From positions 310,001-374,000 of the forward strand of contig JAVKCD010000018.1 of NCBI GenBank assembly GCA_040222855.1: a stretch of DNA of 64,000 bases. The letters run 5' to 3'. Below, in pieces: positions 35,493 through 43,362 of the stretch. A program made the translations under genes and the position numbers. The stretch comes from Phycisphaeraceae bacterium. Its GTDB lineage: Bacteria > Planctomycetota > Phycisphaerae > Phycisphaerales > Phycisphaeraceae. The notes under the pieces are model-generated. The model was not told the DNA's origin. It saw only the letters and a program-made list of their open reading frames with translations, and did no database searches. How positions within the stretch are numbered: position 1 is the first letter of the stretch; each line of letters opens with the position of its first letter.

Positions 35493-35954
35493 ATGCTCTA
35501 TTTCGCTTACGGCTCTAATCTCGACCCGCACCAGATGGACGATCGGTGTCCGGGTCATCACGTGCATGCCCGGGGGTTTGTGCGGGGGTACCGGCTGACC
35601 TTTCCGCGGGATTGTGTTTCGTGGGCGGGCGGGGTGGCGTCAATCGAGCCTCTGGAGGGTTGTGAGGTGTGGGGGGTGTTGTACGACCTGACGGCGGACC
35701 ACCTCGAGACGCTGGATCGTTACGAGGGGGTGGCGGAGGGTGACTATTGGCGGGAGACGATCGACGTGGTGCTGGATGGCGGGCGGACGGTCCCGGCGAT
35801 CGTGTACATCGCTGCGGCTGATGAAGGTGGTCCGACCCCGCCTTCGCGTCAGTACCTGGAGGCGATTGTCCGGGGGGCGCAATCCCACGGGTTGCCGTCC
35901 GACTACATTGCCGGGTTGCAGAAAACACCGGTGAATACCCCAAAGCCGGCGTGA
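35493..35954 (+). CDS. Gamma-glutamylcyclotransferase-like (AIG2/BtrG family) protein
   Basis: 153 aa. Begins MLYFAYGSNLDPHQM, the YGSNL phosphate/substrate loop that defines the family. Catalytic glutamate expected in LDRYEGVAEGDYWRETI (residues about 72-88). Also EVWGVLYDLTADHLETLD and a C-terminal helix PSRQYLEAIVRGAQSHGLP. Family members release 5-oxoproline from gamma-glutamyl amines or glutathione. Cytosolic. Physiological substrate unknown. Confidence 0.85.
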   Translation: MLYFAYGSNLDPHQMDDRCPGHHVHARGFVRGYRLTFPRDCVSWAGGVASIEPLEGCEVWGVLYDLTADHLETLDRYEGVAEGDYWRETIDVVLDGGRTVPAIVYIAAADEGGPTPPSRQYLEAIVRGAQSHGLPSDYIAGLQKTPVNTPKPA

Positions 35955-36031
35955 TGGGGGTTGTCCGCGAGGACAGGCGAGCGAGAGACGGCTAGTCTCT
36001 GGACTCTTTCAACCTTACTGGAGGCAACTCG

Positions 36032-36580
36032 ATGCCTAAGCTGACTGTGTTCGTTGGATTGCTGCTGGTGATTCTAGGTGTGGTCATGTACGCGACGGCG
36101 GGCGGGTCGGCGAATCCTGCTCCGGCGGATCATACGGCGGCGATTGAGGAGGGTTCGCCTGCGGATGCACTCCCGTCGCCGCGTCCTCCCGAGGTAGCGC
36201 ACGATGACGCCGGTGATGTGGCCAGTGCAGCGGGGGCGGAGACCGGTGAGCGGAAGAAGCCGTCGATCACGGCGTTGATCCCGGCATTCATCGGAGCTCC
36301 GATTCTGCTGCTGGGGCTGGCGTCGATGAACGAGGGCTGGCGGAGGCACGCGTTGCACGGGGCGATGATTTTTGCCTTGCTGGGCACGCTTGGCGGATTG
36401 GGCATGGGTCTGCCAGCGGTGCCGAAGTTGATTGCTGGCGAGCATGAGCGACCCAAGGCGGTCTACAGTCAGATCGGGATGGGCGTGCCTTGTGCCGTGC
36501 TGCTGATCGCGGGGATCAACTCGTTTGTGCGTGCCGGTCGTGCGCGACGGGCGGCGGCTCAAGCGTCGGCTGATGCCTGA
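36032..36580 (+). CDS. Membrane protein of unknown function (182 aa)
   Basis: GGAGG upstream of the ATG. Four hydrophobic segments: residues about 4-24 (VFVGLLLVILGVVMYATAGG), about 80-100 (ALIPAFIGAPILLLGLA), about 112-132 (GAMIFALLGTLGGLGMGLPA) and about 150-167 (GVPCAVLLIAGINSFV). Between the first two lies a Pro/Glu/Asp-rich loop of about 50 residues. The end is basic (RAGRARRAAAQ). Likely an inner-membrane protein. No family recognised. The next gene starts inside its last codons, so the two are probably coupled. Confidence 0.7.
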   Translation: MPKLTVFVGLLLVILGVVMYATAGGSANPAPADHTAAIEEGSPADALPSPRPPEVAHDDAGDVASAAGAETGERKKPSITALIPAFIGAPILLLGLASMNEGWRRHALHGAMIFALLGTLGGLGMGLPAVPKLIAGEHERPKAVYSQIGMGVPCAVLLIAGINSFVRAGRARRAAAQASADA

Positions 36581-37184
36581 GTTTTCGGGTCTGGAGAACC
36601 TGGATGATCTGCTGACGGTGGCGTGGCAGCGGCTGGTGGCGGCCACGCAGACGGCCCATCACCCGTGGCATCTGGCGGTGTTGGCGACCGTCGATGACGG
36701 GGGTGAGCCGGATGCGCGGACGGTGGTGCTCCGGCGGGTGGAGCCGGGGTCGAGGCGGCTGATGTGTCATACGGATGTTCGGTCGCCTAAGTTTGCGGCG
36801 CTGCGGCGGAACCCGGCGGCGACGATGCTGGTGTACGACCCGGGCGACAAAGTGCAGCTTCGGGTGCTGGGGCGGGTGACGGTGCACGGGGATGATGCGT
36901 TGGCGGATGAGCAGTGGGCGGCGTCGACGGTGAGCAGTCGGCGGTGTTATCTGGCACCGTCCCCGCCTACGGCGGAGAGTGAGGGGCCGTCGGTCAACCT
37001 GCCGGAGCACCTGCTGGGGCGCGTGCCGACTCAGGAGGAGTCAGAAGAAGGGCGGGCGAACTTTGGGGTGATCTCGGTCACGGCGGAGCGTATCGACCTG
37101 CTGCACCTGGCGGCGACCGGGCACCGGCGGGCGCTGTACTCGTGGCCGAATGGCCAACTCGAAGCCCACTGGCTCCACCCGTAA
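36573..37184 (+). CDS. Pyridoxamine 5'-phosphate oxidase-like FMN-binding protein
   Basis: 203 aa from ATG 36573, overlapping the upstream stop by 8 nt. The split-barrel fold is indicated by HPWHLAVLATVDDGGEPDARTVVLRRVEPGSRRLMCHTDVRSPKFAALRRNPAATMLVYDP, where RTVVLR and the RSPK turn bind FMN phosphate in the family. A late EQWAAS...LLGRVPTQEE and a C-terminal R-x-S/LYSWPNGQ segment follow. It resembles the alr4036/PdxH-like group but lacks several PdxH-specific residues, so true PNP oxidase activity is uncertain. Confidence 0.78.
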   Translation: MPEFSGLENLDDLLTVAWQRLVAATQTAHHPWHLAVLATVDDGGEPDARTVVLRRVEPGSRRLMCHTDVRSPKFAALRRNPAATMLVYDPGDKVQLRVLGRVTVHGDDALADEQWAASTVSSRRCYLAPSPPTAESEGPSVNLPEHLLGRVPTQEESEEGRANFGVISVTAERIDLLHLAATGHRRALYSWPNGQLEAHWLHP

Positions 37185-37268
37185 CCCCCCAACTGCCCAC
37201 CACCCGCCCGCTAAGCATCTCTGTGTCATTCGTAGCGATTGGGTTTGATGGCTGTCTTGCTGGACAGG

Positions 37269-37307
37269 GTAGCGCACACAGCACGCCTTGGGCGTGCAAT
37301 GTGCTAC
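37269..37307. repeat. Short palindromic repeat, family 2, copy 2
   Basis: Nested hairpin: GTAGC...CACA pairs with TGTG...CTAC outside, GCACGCC pairs with GGCGTGC inside, with a TTG loop. It shares most bases with 26707-26742. The hairpin is better preserved in this copy. Confidence 0.6.
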
Positions 37308-37407
37308 TCAGAGGAGGCTGCCATTGACATAGATGTGTTTAGAGAGAAGGTTTGTGGTTCGCCGAGGCTTGGCAGGACTGCGGGGGGGCTGGGGGTGGGA
37401 GGCGCAG

Positions 37408-37441
37408 AAAAATGCCCGTGGCGGGTTAAGGACCACGGGCA
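37408..37441 (-). terminator. Minus-strand terminator without an assigned gene
   Basis: Perfect 9-bp stem TGCCCGTGG (37413-37421) and CCACGGGCA (37433-37441), followed on the minus strand by five T. No minus-strand gene lies to its right before the next plus-strand gene at 37657. Confidence 0.65.
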
Positions 37442-37656
37442 CTTAGGAGAAGGGAGCTGGGTTAGCGGGGGACGTTAGGCTTGGTTCCGCTACTTTGTCT
37501 ACTGGAATAATGCACCAGGGGTGCGATGTATTCCGTGGTAAGTGCGGAAAATCTTTGAGAATTGTTCTGGAAGAGTGCATAAACCGTATTCGGTCAGCGC
37601 GTTACAGTGGCGGCGCGTTGTGAGTTTTTTCGTTGTTGCGATGTTTGGAGCTGAAG

Positions 37657-38058
37657 ATGGCGGATTCGCGAGATGTGAAGGTGCTGTTGGTGGGGCATTG
37701 CGGGTTTGATTCGGGTTTGCTGACGCGGGCGGTGGCCAAGGCGCTGCCCAGGGCGGAGGTAGTTCTGGTCAACACTGATGAGGACCTGTCTCCTCGGCTA
37801 TCGCCTGAGACGATCCTGCTGGTGAACCGGGTGCTGGACGGGCAGTTTGCCGTGTCATCGGGGATCGATTTGATCGCTGGTGTGTCGGGGCGAGCCGAGG
37901 CGGGGCCGACGCTGCTGATCTCGAACTATGAGGATGCGCAGGCCGAGGCGGAGCGGAAGGGGGCGATGCCTGGGTTTGGGAAGAATGATGTGGGTACGGA
38001 GTTGGCGGCTGAGCGACTTCGTGAGGCGGCGGAGGTGGCGATGCGGGGTGATGGGTGA
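37657..38058 (+). CDS. Hypothetical protein with receiver-like Rossmann pattern (133 aa)
   Basis: 133 aa from ATG 37657 (TTGGAG upstream). The first half has alternating strands and helices (DVKVLLVGHCGFDSGLLTRAVAKALPRAEVVLVNTDEDL, then ETILLVNRVLDGQF), like a small alpha/beta domain, but no catalytic motif is recognisable. A Cys sits in the first loop (GHCGFD). The second half, GPTLLISNYEDAQAEAERKGAMPGFGKNDVGTELAAERL, is helical. The following oxidoreductase gene starts on its stop codon (TGATG), so they are translationally coupled. Function unknown. Confidence 0.65.
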   Translation: MADSRDVKVLLVGHCGFDSGLLTRAVAKALPRAEVVLVNTDEDLSPRLSPETILLVNRVLDGQFAVSSGIDLIAGVSGRAEAGPTLLISNYEDAQAEAERKGAMPGFGKNDVGTELAAERLREAAEVAMRGDG

Positions 38059-39062
38059 TGTCGGAGTTTCGGTTGGGGATTCTGGCTACGGGGAACATTG
38101 CGAGGCAGTTCGCGGAGGCGATGCCGCAGTCGAAGCGTGTCAAGGTGGTGGCAGTGGCTTCGAGATCGGAGGAGCGGGCGCGGTCGTTTGCGGAGCGCTA
38201 CGGGATCGCTCGGGCTTATGGGTCTTACGGGGCGCTGCTTGATGATCCGGGGATCGATGGGGTGTATATCGCGACGCCTAATGACACGCATGTGGCGTTG
38301 ACGCTGCGCGCGCTTGAAGCGGGCAAGCATGTGTTGTGCGAGAAGCCACTGGCACCGAGTGAGGCGGATGCTGAGCGATTGTTTGCTGCGGCGGAGAGTG
38401 CGGGTCGGTTGCTGATGGAGGGGTTTATGTATCTCTCGCACCCGGCGACGCGGAAGGCGTTGTCGTTGGTGAATGAGGGAGCGATCGGGACGCCTCGGCT
38501 GCTGCGACTGAGTTTTTGTTATCGCACGCGGAAGCTTGAGGGGAACACTCGGTTTCGGCCAGAGTTATTGGGTGGGGCCCTGATGGATGTCGGGTGTTAC
38601 GCGACGTCGCTGGCGTTGACGATGGCGGGCGAGCGAGCGGATGCGTTGTCGTGTTCGGCGCGGTTGCATGCGACGGGGGTAGATGAGTTGGCGGTGGGGC
38701 ATCTGACGTTTCCTGGTGGGTTGATCGCGAGTTTTGAGGTGGGGATGGGGGTGCAGACGGACAATGCTGCGCTGCTGTGCGGGGATGAGGGTTATGTGCG
38801 GTTGCCGGTGCCGTGGAAGCCGGGCGAGCGGAGTGAGGTGGAACTGCGTCAGATGACGGGGCCTCGGCAGGATGGTGCGGTGCGCCCGGCGCGGTCGGAG
38901 ACGTTTTCGCTGACGGCGGATGGGCCGTTGTTTGCGCTGGAGGCGGATGACTTCGCCCTTGCAGCGCGAGGTGAGGGCAAGCCATCAGTGTCGGGGCGGT
39001 TATCGATTGATAATGCGGCGGCGCTGGAGACGCTGCGACGGCTGGGTGGGCTGGCTTACTGA
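38058..39062 (+). CDS. Gfo/Idh/MocA family oxidoreductase
   Basis: 334 aa from ATG 38058. N-terminal NAD(P) Rossmann fold with [19 protein letters not shown] (GxxxTGxIA variant), [12 protein letters not shown] and [38 protein letters not shown], where EKP is the catalytic lysine motif. C-terminal alpha/beta domain contains [19 protein letters not shown] and [17 protein letters not shown], with the usual GG...D-GxY/CY pattern. Oxidises or reduces a sugar or cyclitol; substrate unknown. It stands 29 bp before rpiB, so a link to pentose or hexose metabolism is possible. Confidence 0.88.
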   Translation: MSEFRLGILATGNIARQFAEAMPQSKRVKVVAVASRSEERARSFAERYGIARAYGSYGALLDDPGIDGVYIATPNDTHVALTLRALEAGKHVLCEKPLAPSEADAERLFAAAESAGRLLMEGFMYLSHPATRKALSLVNEGAIGTPRLLRLSFCYRTRKLEGNTRFRPELLGGALMDVGCYATSLALTMAGERADALSCSARLHATGVDELAVGHLTFPGGLIASFEVGMGVQTDNAALLCGDEGYVRLPVPWKPGERSEVELRQMTGPRQDGAVRPARSETFSLTADGPLFALEADDFALAARGEGKPSVSGRLSIDNAAALETLRRLGGLAY

Positions 39063-39091
39063 GCCGGTGCGGGGCGGGTACACTTCCGGGC

Positions 39092-39541
39092 ATGAAAATC
39101 GCCATTGCCGCTGACCATGCTGGTTTCCCGCTGAAGGCTGCCTTGTCCGAGTTGCTCCGTGAGTTGGGGCACGAGGTGCTTGATCTGGGCGCAAACGAGT
39201 TGGACCCTAAGGACGATTACCCGGATTTTGCGCGGTATGTGGGCAACGCGATCCAGCACAAGCAGGCGGATCGCGCTGTCCTGCTGTGCGGGTCGGGTGT
39301 GGGCGCGTCGATCGCTGCGTCGAAGATGAAAGGTGTGCGGGCGGCGGTGTGCCATGACACGTACTCGGCTCATCAGGGAGTCGAGCACGATGACATGAAC
39401 GTGCTGTGCCTAGGGGCGCGGATCATCGGGATCGAGCCAGCCCGGGAGATCGTCAAGGCGTTTGCGAGCGCCAGGTTCACCGCAGAAGAGCGTCACCGCC
39501 GACGACTCGAGAAAGTCCTCGCCATCGAAGCCGCCAACTAA
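39092..39541 (+). CDS. rpiB: Ribose-5-phosphate isomerase B (RpiB/LacAB family)
   Basis: 149 aa, standard RpiB length. [18 protein letters not shown] (Asp/His of the phosphate-binding start), [49 protein letters not shown] (with the catalytic Cys in LCGSGVG, and the anion hole) and [15 protein letters not shown]. Interconverts ribose 5-phosphate and ribulose 5-phosphate in the cytosol. The family also includes allose- and galactose-6-phosphate isomerases, and a role with the upstream oxidoreductase cannot be excluded. Confidence 0.9.
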   Translation: MKIAIAADHAGFPLKAALSELLRELGHEVLDLGANELDPKDDYPDFARYVGNAIQHKQADRAVLLCGSGVGASIAASKMKGVRAAVCHDTYSAHQGVEHDDMNVLCLGARIIGIEPAREIVKAFASARFTAEERHRRRLEKVLAIEAAN

Positions 39542-39603
39542 ACCCCCGCATTTTTCTTCTGGGTGGTGCGCGTCTTGGGGGCGTGGCGTGGGGGGAGCAT
39601 CGC

Positions 39604-41541
39604 TTACTGTTGGGTGTTGTCGTCTTCTTTGGCGGCACGGAGGGCACTTAGCCATTGTTCGTAGCGGACGGCGGCGAGGAGTGTTTCGGCTGAGGCGGCA
39701 AGAGGCATGCGGGGGTCGAGGAAGGTCTGACGGATTCCGCCAACGGCGCCCTGGGGGTAGGGGCTGGCGAAGGCACCGGCCTCTGACATGTTGAGGAGGG
39801 CGAGGTAGCGAGCGGCGAGAGAGGCGAAGACCTGGCGGTCGATGCGGCCATCGGGTTGCTGCCCGGCGAGGGCCATGGTCGCGACGAAACGGAGGCCGTA
39901 GGCGGTGGTCCAGTCGGGCAGTTCGCTGAAGACACGAGGCCCGCGTTGGAGTCGTAGGGAACCGATGACGTCATCGGGGCCGATCATGGGGGGATCGATG
40001 CGTTGGAGGCGTTCGAGGTCGTCCATGAGGGCGTCGAGGCGGTTACGGAGTCGCATCAGTTCGGCGGGGTCGTTGATCGCGGCGAGTAGCTCGGCGGACC
40101 AGGCGAGTCGTGAGAGGCCGGGTTTGGCGAGAACGCGTTCGATGGCGGGACCGGCGAGGGCGCTGACTCGGTTGGCGAGTTCGGGTCGCTGGGTGCGGGC
40201 TGCGGCACGGTGGAGGGTGACCAGGACGACGAGTTCTTCGCGGCCAGCCTGTTCCTGAGTGAGGCGGTCGAGGGTGGTGTCGAGCCGCTGGATGGCTGAG
40301 TCGCGGGTTTCGAGGGTGAGTTCACGGGATTCGGATTCGATCAGGGCGAGAAGGTAGAGGGCTGAGGCTTCTTCGTCGAAAGCGAGGGGTTCGTTGTCGA
40401 GTTGGGCTTGGAGCCGACGTCGGGCGAAGCTCATGGCGTTGACCATGGCGGGGGACTGCCCACCAAACTCCTGGCCGAGGGCCAACTCGGCGCGGATCAG
40501 GGCGAGGGCTCCGAGGGCGGCATCGCGCTCGCTGGCGTCACCATCGAAGCGGTTGGCCATGGGTAAGTAGGTGTCACCCGGCATCAGGCGCGGGTCTTTG
40601 TATCGCGTGGCAAGGTGTTGACGGAGTCGGGCACGAAGGCCAGCGACGGTCTGCTCTGAGATGCTGCCGAGGGGGATGGTGGCGTGTCCGCGCTCGAGTT
40701 CAGCACGACCGGCACCATCGCGAAGCCCTACAACGTGGGTGATGGCAAAGCGGTTGACTTCGAGACCGATGAGTTGAGAGGGGTCATAGCGGCCGGCCCC
40801 ACGGCCGACATCGCGGAGGGCGCGGCCGATCTGGCCTTCGACAGAGATGGCCTGGGCGAGCGCGGTGCCGGGCCACAGCAGGGCTTGTGAGCCTGTCAGC
40901 GGGTCGCGGAGGACCAGTCCGTGGTAACCGGGGACCCACTGCTCCATGAGGCTGGGGCCAGGGCGTGTCCCACGGATGGCGAGGGGCGTGAGGGGGCCAG
41001 CGATCTGGAGATCGACTTCGAGTCCGAAGAAGCCGTCGTCTTCAATCTCGTTGGATCGCTGTGGGTTGTCATGGTTAGCGCGTTGGTGAGCTCTGCGGGC
41101 GTTGGCGTGGCCCAAGGCGGTTTGGCTGGCTCGAGCGAGGAGCTGACCGAGGTTGACGGTCTCTTCGTCGCCCAAGAGGTCTTGCTCGGTAGCGAAGGCA
41201 TCGCCTTCGGCGATGGCGTAGCCGTTGTCACGGAGTGTGACGCGGACGGCGGTGGTCTGGCCAGCGGCGAGGGTGGGGATGTCGTCATCGACGACGCCTC
41301 GGGACGCCCAGGCTTCGACGAGCCGCTGGGCCTCGAAGGAGCGGAGCCAGTCGAGGTCCTGGGCGGCGGCGGGCGTGGGGGTGGGTCCGGTTGTGAGGAT
41401 GAGGCAAGCGAGGGCGTTGCTCAGGAGCGACACCGGATGGCGACAGGTGTGGCGGGCGGGCGACGTGGCGTCACAGATAGACCTGCGGATAGCAGCTCGA
41501 AATCGGCTTAAAGCTATTTTATACAATGACTTGTGCTCCAT
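39604..41541 (-). CDS. Large exported hypothetical protein (about 645 aa)
   Basis: I do not recognise a family. The body starts around AAAQDLDWLRSFEAQRLVEAW and is a long helix-rich sequence with many Leu/Ala/Arg, ending SAETLLAAVRYEQWLSALRAAKEDD. A hydrophobic stretch (SLLSNALACLILTT) before PTPAAAQ looks like a signal peptide. The start is uncertain. ATG 41541 lies only 3 bp from a terminator hairpin and gives a 40-residue n-region. A promoter-like TTGGAT-16-TATAAA lies across the first codons, which favours a later start such as GTG 41433. Possibly a repeat-type scaffold of the envelope. It is convergent with rpiB. Confidence 0.65.
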   Translation of the reverse strand: MEHKSLYKIALSRFRAAIRRSICDATSPARHTCRHPVSLLSNALACLILTTGPTPTPAAAQDLDWLRSFEAQRLVEAWASRGVVDDDIPTLAAGQTTAVRVTLRDNGYAIAEGDAFATEQDLLGDEETVNLGQLLARASQTALGHANARRAHQRANHDNPQRSNEIEDDGFFGLEVDLQIAGPLTPLAIRGTRPGPSLMEQWVPGYHGLVLRDPLTGSQALLWPGTALAQAISVEGQIGRALRDVGRGAGRYDPSQLIGLEVNRFAITHVVGLRDGAGRAELERGHATIPLGSISEQTVAGLRARLRQHLATRYKDPRLMPGDTYLPMANRFDGDASERDAALGALALIRAELALGQEFGGQSPAMVNAMSFARRRLQAQLDNEPLAFDEEASALYLLALIESESRELTLETRDSAIQRLDTTLDRLTQEQAGREELVVLVTLHRAAARTQRPELANRVSALAGPAIERVLAKPGLSRLAWSAELLAAINDPAELMRLRNRLDALMDDLERLQRIDPPMIGPDDVIGSLRLQRGPRVFSELPDWTTAYGLRFVATMALAGQQPDGRIDRQVFASLAARYLALLNMSEAGAFASPYPQGAVGGIRQTFLDPRMPLAASAETLLAAVRYEQWLSALRAAKEDDNTQQ

Positions 41542-41543
41542 CC

Positions 41544-41573
41544 AAGAAAAAGGGCCGTGCTGGCACGGCCCTT
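41544..41573 (-). terminator. Minus-strand terminator downstream of mdh
   Basis: Perfect 10-bp stem AAGGGCCGTG/CACGGCCCTT (41550-41573) followed on the minus strand by TTTTCTTGG. It is 150 bp past the mdh stop, so the mdh transcript would run antisense to the 32-codon plus-strand frame at 41614. Confidence 0.75.
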
Positions 41574-41613
41574 GAAGGTACCCTATTAACCCTTGGTTAT
41601 CGGAGGCAACACC

Positions 41614-41712
41614 ATGAACAGCATCACCCTCTTCGGTTGGAACGCCACTCAGATCGCTTACCGCAAGAAGATCCTTGTGCTGACGCTGTTGACCTTCGCG
41701 GCGTTGTGCTAG
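41614..41712 (+). CDS. Possible 32-aa small membrane protein
   Basis: ATG 41614 with an excellent CGGAGG 7 nt upstream; stop TAG at 41710-41712. The peptide starts MNSITLFGWNATQIAYRKK and continues with a short hydrophobic helix ILVLTLLTFAALC that ends the protein. The basic RKK before the helix suggests insertion in the inner membrane. Evidence is limited to the RBS and the hydrophobic pattern, so it may be a chance frame inside the mdh 3' region. Confidence 0.35.
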   Translation: MNSITLFGWNATQIAYRKKILVLTLLTFAALC

Positions 41713-41722
41713 GGCTTGGGGT

Positions 41723-42676
41723 TCACGCGAGGTCGGGGAACATTTTCTGAACGACGCCGACCAAATCGCCGACGTGGCTAGCCGATTCATCCATGAGCTT
41801 CTGTTCGTCCGGGTTGAGCTTAATCTCGACGACTTTCTCGACGCCGCCTGCGCCTAGTAAGGTTGGGACGCCGACGAAGAGGCCTTTGATGCCGTATTCG
41901 CCGTTGCAGTAGGAGGCGCAGGGGAGGATGCGCTTCTTGTCTTTGACGATGGCCTCGACCATCTGGACGACGCCAGAGGCGGGGGCGTAGTAGGCGGAGG
42001 TACCCATCAGCTTGACGATCTCGCCGCCGCCAACCTTGGCGCGGTCGACGAGTTCCTGGAGTCGTTGTTCGCTGATGAACTCGGTGACGGGGATACCAGC
42101 GATGTTGGTGAAGCGTGGGAGGGGGACCATGTCGTCGCCGTGGCCGCCTAGGAGCAGGGCGTTGATGTCTTCGACGGAGAAGCCGGTTTCCATGGCGATG
42201 AAGGTTTTGTAACGGGCGACATCAAGGCATCCGGCCTGGCCGACGATCTGGTTGGTCGGGAAGCCGGTGGTCTTCCATGCGGTGTAGACCATGGCGTCGA
42301 GGGGGTTGGAGACGACGATGACGATGGCGTCGGGGGCGTGCTTGGCAATGTTTTCGCTGACGCTGCGAACGATCTTGACGTTGGTCTCGATCAGGTCATC
42401 GCGAGACATGCCGGGCTTGCGTGGGATGCCTGCGGTGACAACGACGACTTCGGCTCCGGCAATATCGGCGTAGTCGGTGGTACCGGTGATCTTGGCGTCG
42501 AAGAGCTCGATGGGGGAGCACTGGGCGAGGTCGAGCATCTTGCCTTTGACCACCCCTTCGGCCTGAGGGATGTCTAGGACGACGACGTCGCCGAGTTCCT
42601 TGGAGGCGGTCCAGAGGGCGCAGGAGGCGCCGACGTTGCCGCCGCCGATGACAGCGATCTTGGGGCGTGAGGGCAT
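41723..42676 (-). CDS. mdh: Malate dehydrogenase (LDH-like NAD-dependent group)
   Basis: 317 aa. NAD-binding AVIGGGNVGASCA and VVLDIPQAEGVVKGKMLD, mobile-loop Arg in VVVTAGIPRKPGMSRDDL, VVSNPLDAMVYTAWKTTGFP (Asn and malate-type residues) and the catalytic His in LLLGGHGDDMVPL. It oxidises malate to oxaloacetate in the TCA cycle. The usual GQAGVLD stretch reads GQAGCLDVAR, with Cys in place of the common Val. The start has GGAAGG-like pairing upstream. A terminator follows at 41544-41573. Confidence 0.93.
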   Translation of the reverse strand: MPSRPKIAVIGGGNVGASCALWTASKELGDVVVLDIPQAEGVVKGKMLDLAQCSPIELFDAKITGTTDYADIAGAEVVVVTAGIPRKPGMSRDDLIETNVKIVRSVSENIAKHAPDAIVIVVSNPLDAMVYTAWKTTGFPTNQIVGQAGCLDVARYKTFIAMETGFSVEDINALLLGGHGDDMVPLPRFTNIAGIPVTEFISEQRLQELVDRAKVGGGEIVKLMGTSAYYAPASGVVQMVEAIVKDKKRILPCASYCNGEYGIKGLFVGVPTLLGAGGVEKVVEIKLNPDEQKLMDESASHVGDLVGVVQKMFPDLA

Positions 42677-42724
42677 GGTGGTGAGTCCTTCCAGAACGGT
42701 GTGCGGAGCTCGGAGGGGCGATCA

Positions 42725-42742
42725 AGAGATTATTTAATCTCT
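42725..42742. promoter_or_regulatory. 18-bp perfect palindrome between mdh and ribH
   Basis: AGAGATTA-TT-TAATCTCT in the 168-bp divergent intergenic region, 49 bp upstream of the mdh start. Symmetry and location suit a dimeric regulator site; the regulator is unknown. Confidence 0.4.
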
Positions 42743-42844
42743 ACATCAATGATTCTAGTAGTGAGCTAAATGTACCGCAAGCGGGGCAGGCTGTTGGGTG
42801 CGGGGCCATCCCACAGCGGGTGTGTGGTGGTCTACACTCCGGTG

Positions 42845-43318
42845 ATGCCTACTGACCTGACCGGTTCTCTGATCCCCGGCGACCACCGTATCGCGATCGT
42901 GGTGGCCCGATTCAATGAGTTTATTACCGAGCATCTGCTGGCTGGGGCGATGGCGAGCTGGGATCAGATCGGCGGGGACCCGGAGAACGTGACGATCACG
43001 CGGGTGCCGGGTTCTTTTGAGTTGGGGGTGACCGCACGGAAGCTGGCTCTCACCGGGGAGTATGCCGCGGTGGTGTGCCTGGGGTGCGTGATTCGTGGCG
43101 AGACGGATCATTACGACCATGTCGTGGAGCAGACAGCCAAGGGGGTCCGAGAGGTGGGGACGCAGACGGGGGTGCCGTGCATTTTCGGGGTACTGACCTG
43201 CGACACGCTCGAGCAGGCGATTCACCGTGCGGGGGCCAAGATGGGTAACTCGGGGAGAACCGCCCTGCTGGCGGGGGTTGAGATGGCGAATCTTCTCCGC
43301 GTGATCGATGAGGCGTGA
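42845..43318 (+). CDS. ribH: 6,7-dimethyl-8-ribityllumazine synthase
   Basis: 157 aa from ATG 42845. [21 protein letters not shown] (substrate-binding RFN), [18 protein letters not shown] (PGSFE/PGAxE motif), [25 protein letters not shown] (catalytic His region) and [18 protein letters not shown]. It condenses the amino-ribityl uracil intermediate with dihydroxybutanone phosphate, the penultimate step of riboflavin synthesis, in an icosahedral or pentameric assembly. nusB follows, a common pairing of ribH and nusB in bacteria. Confidence 0.94.
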   Translation: MPTDLTGSLIPGDHRIAIVVARFNEFITEHLLAGAMASWDQIGGDPENVTITRVPGSFELGVTARKLALTGEYAAVVCLGCVIRGETDHYDHVVEQTAKGVREVGTQTGVPCIFGVLTCDTLEQAIHRAGAKMGNSGRTALLAGVEMANLLRVIDEA

Positions 43319-43362
43319 AGATGCTTAGCCCGGCTGCATCGGGAACGTCGTATCATGGTGGC

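Larger units (their letters stand above)
37185..37656. other. Intergenic region with a palindrome and an orphan terminator
   Basis: 472 bp without a supported protein gene. It holds the family-2 palindromic repeat (37269-37307) and a minus-strand terminator (37408-37441) with no minus-strand gene feeding it. A 45-codon minus-strand frame between them has no ribosome-binding site and I do not call it. The terminator may end a small RNA starting between 37450 and 37620. Confidence 0.5.
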
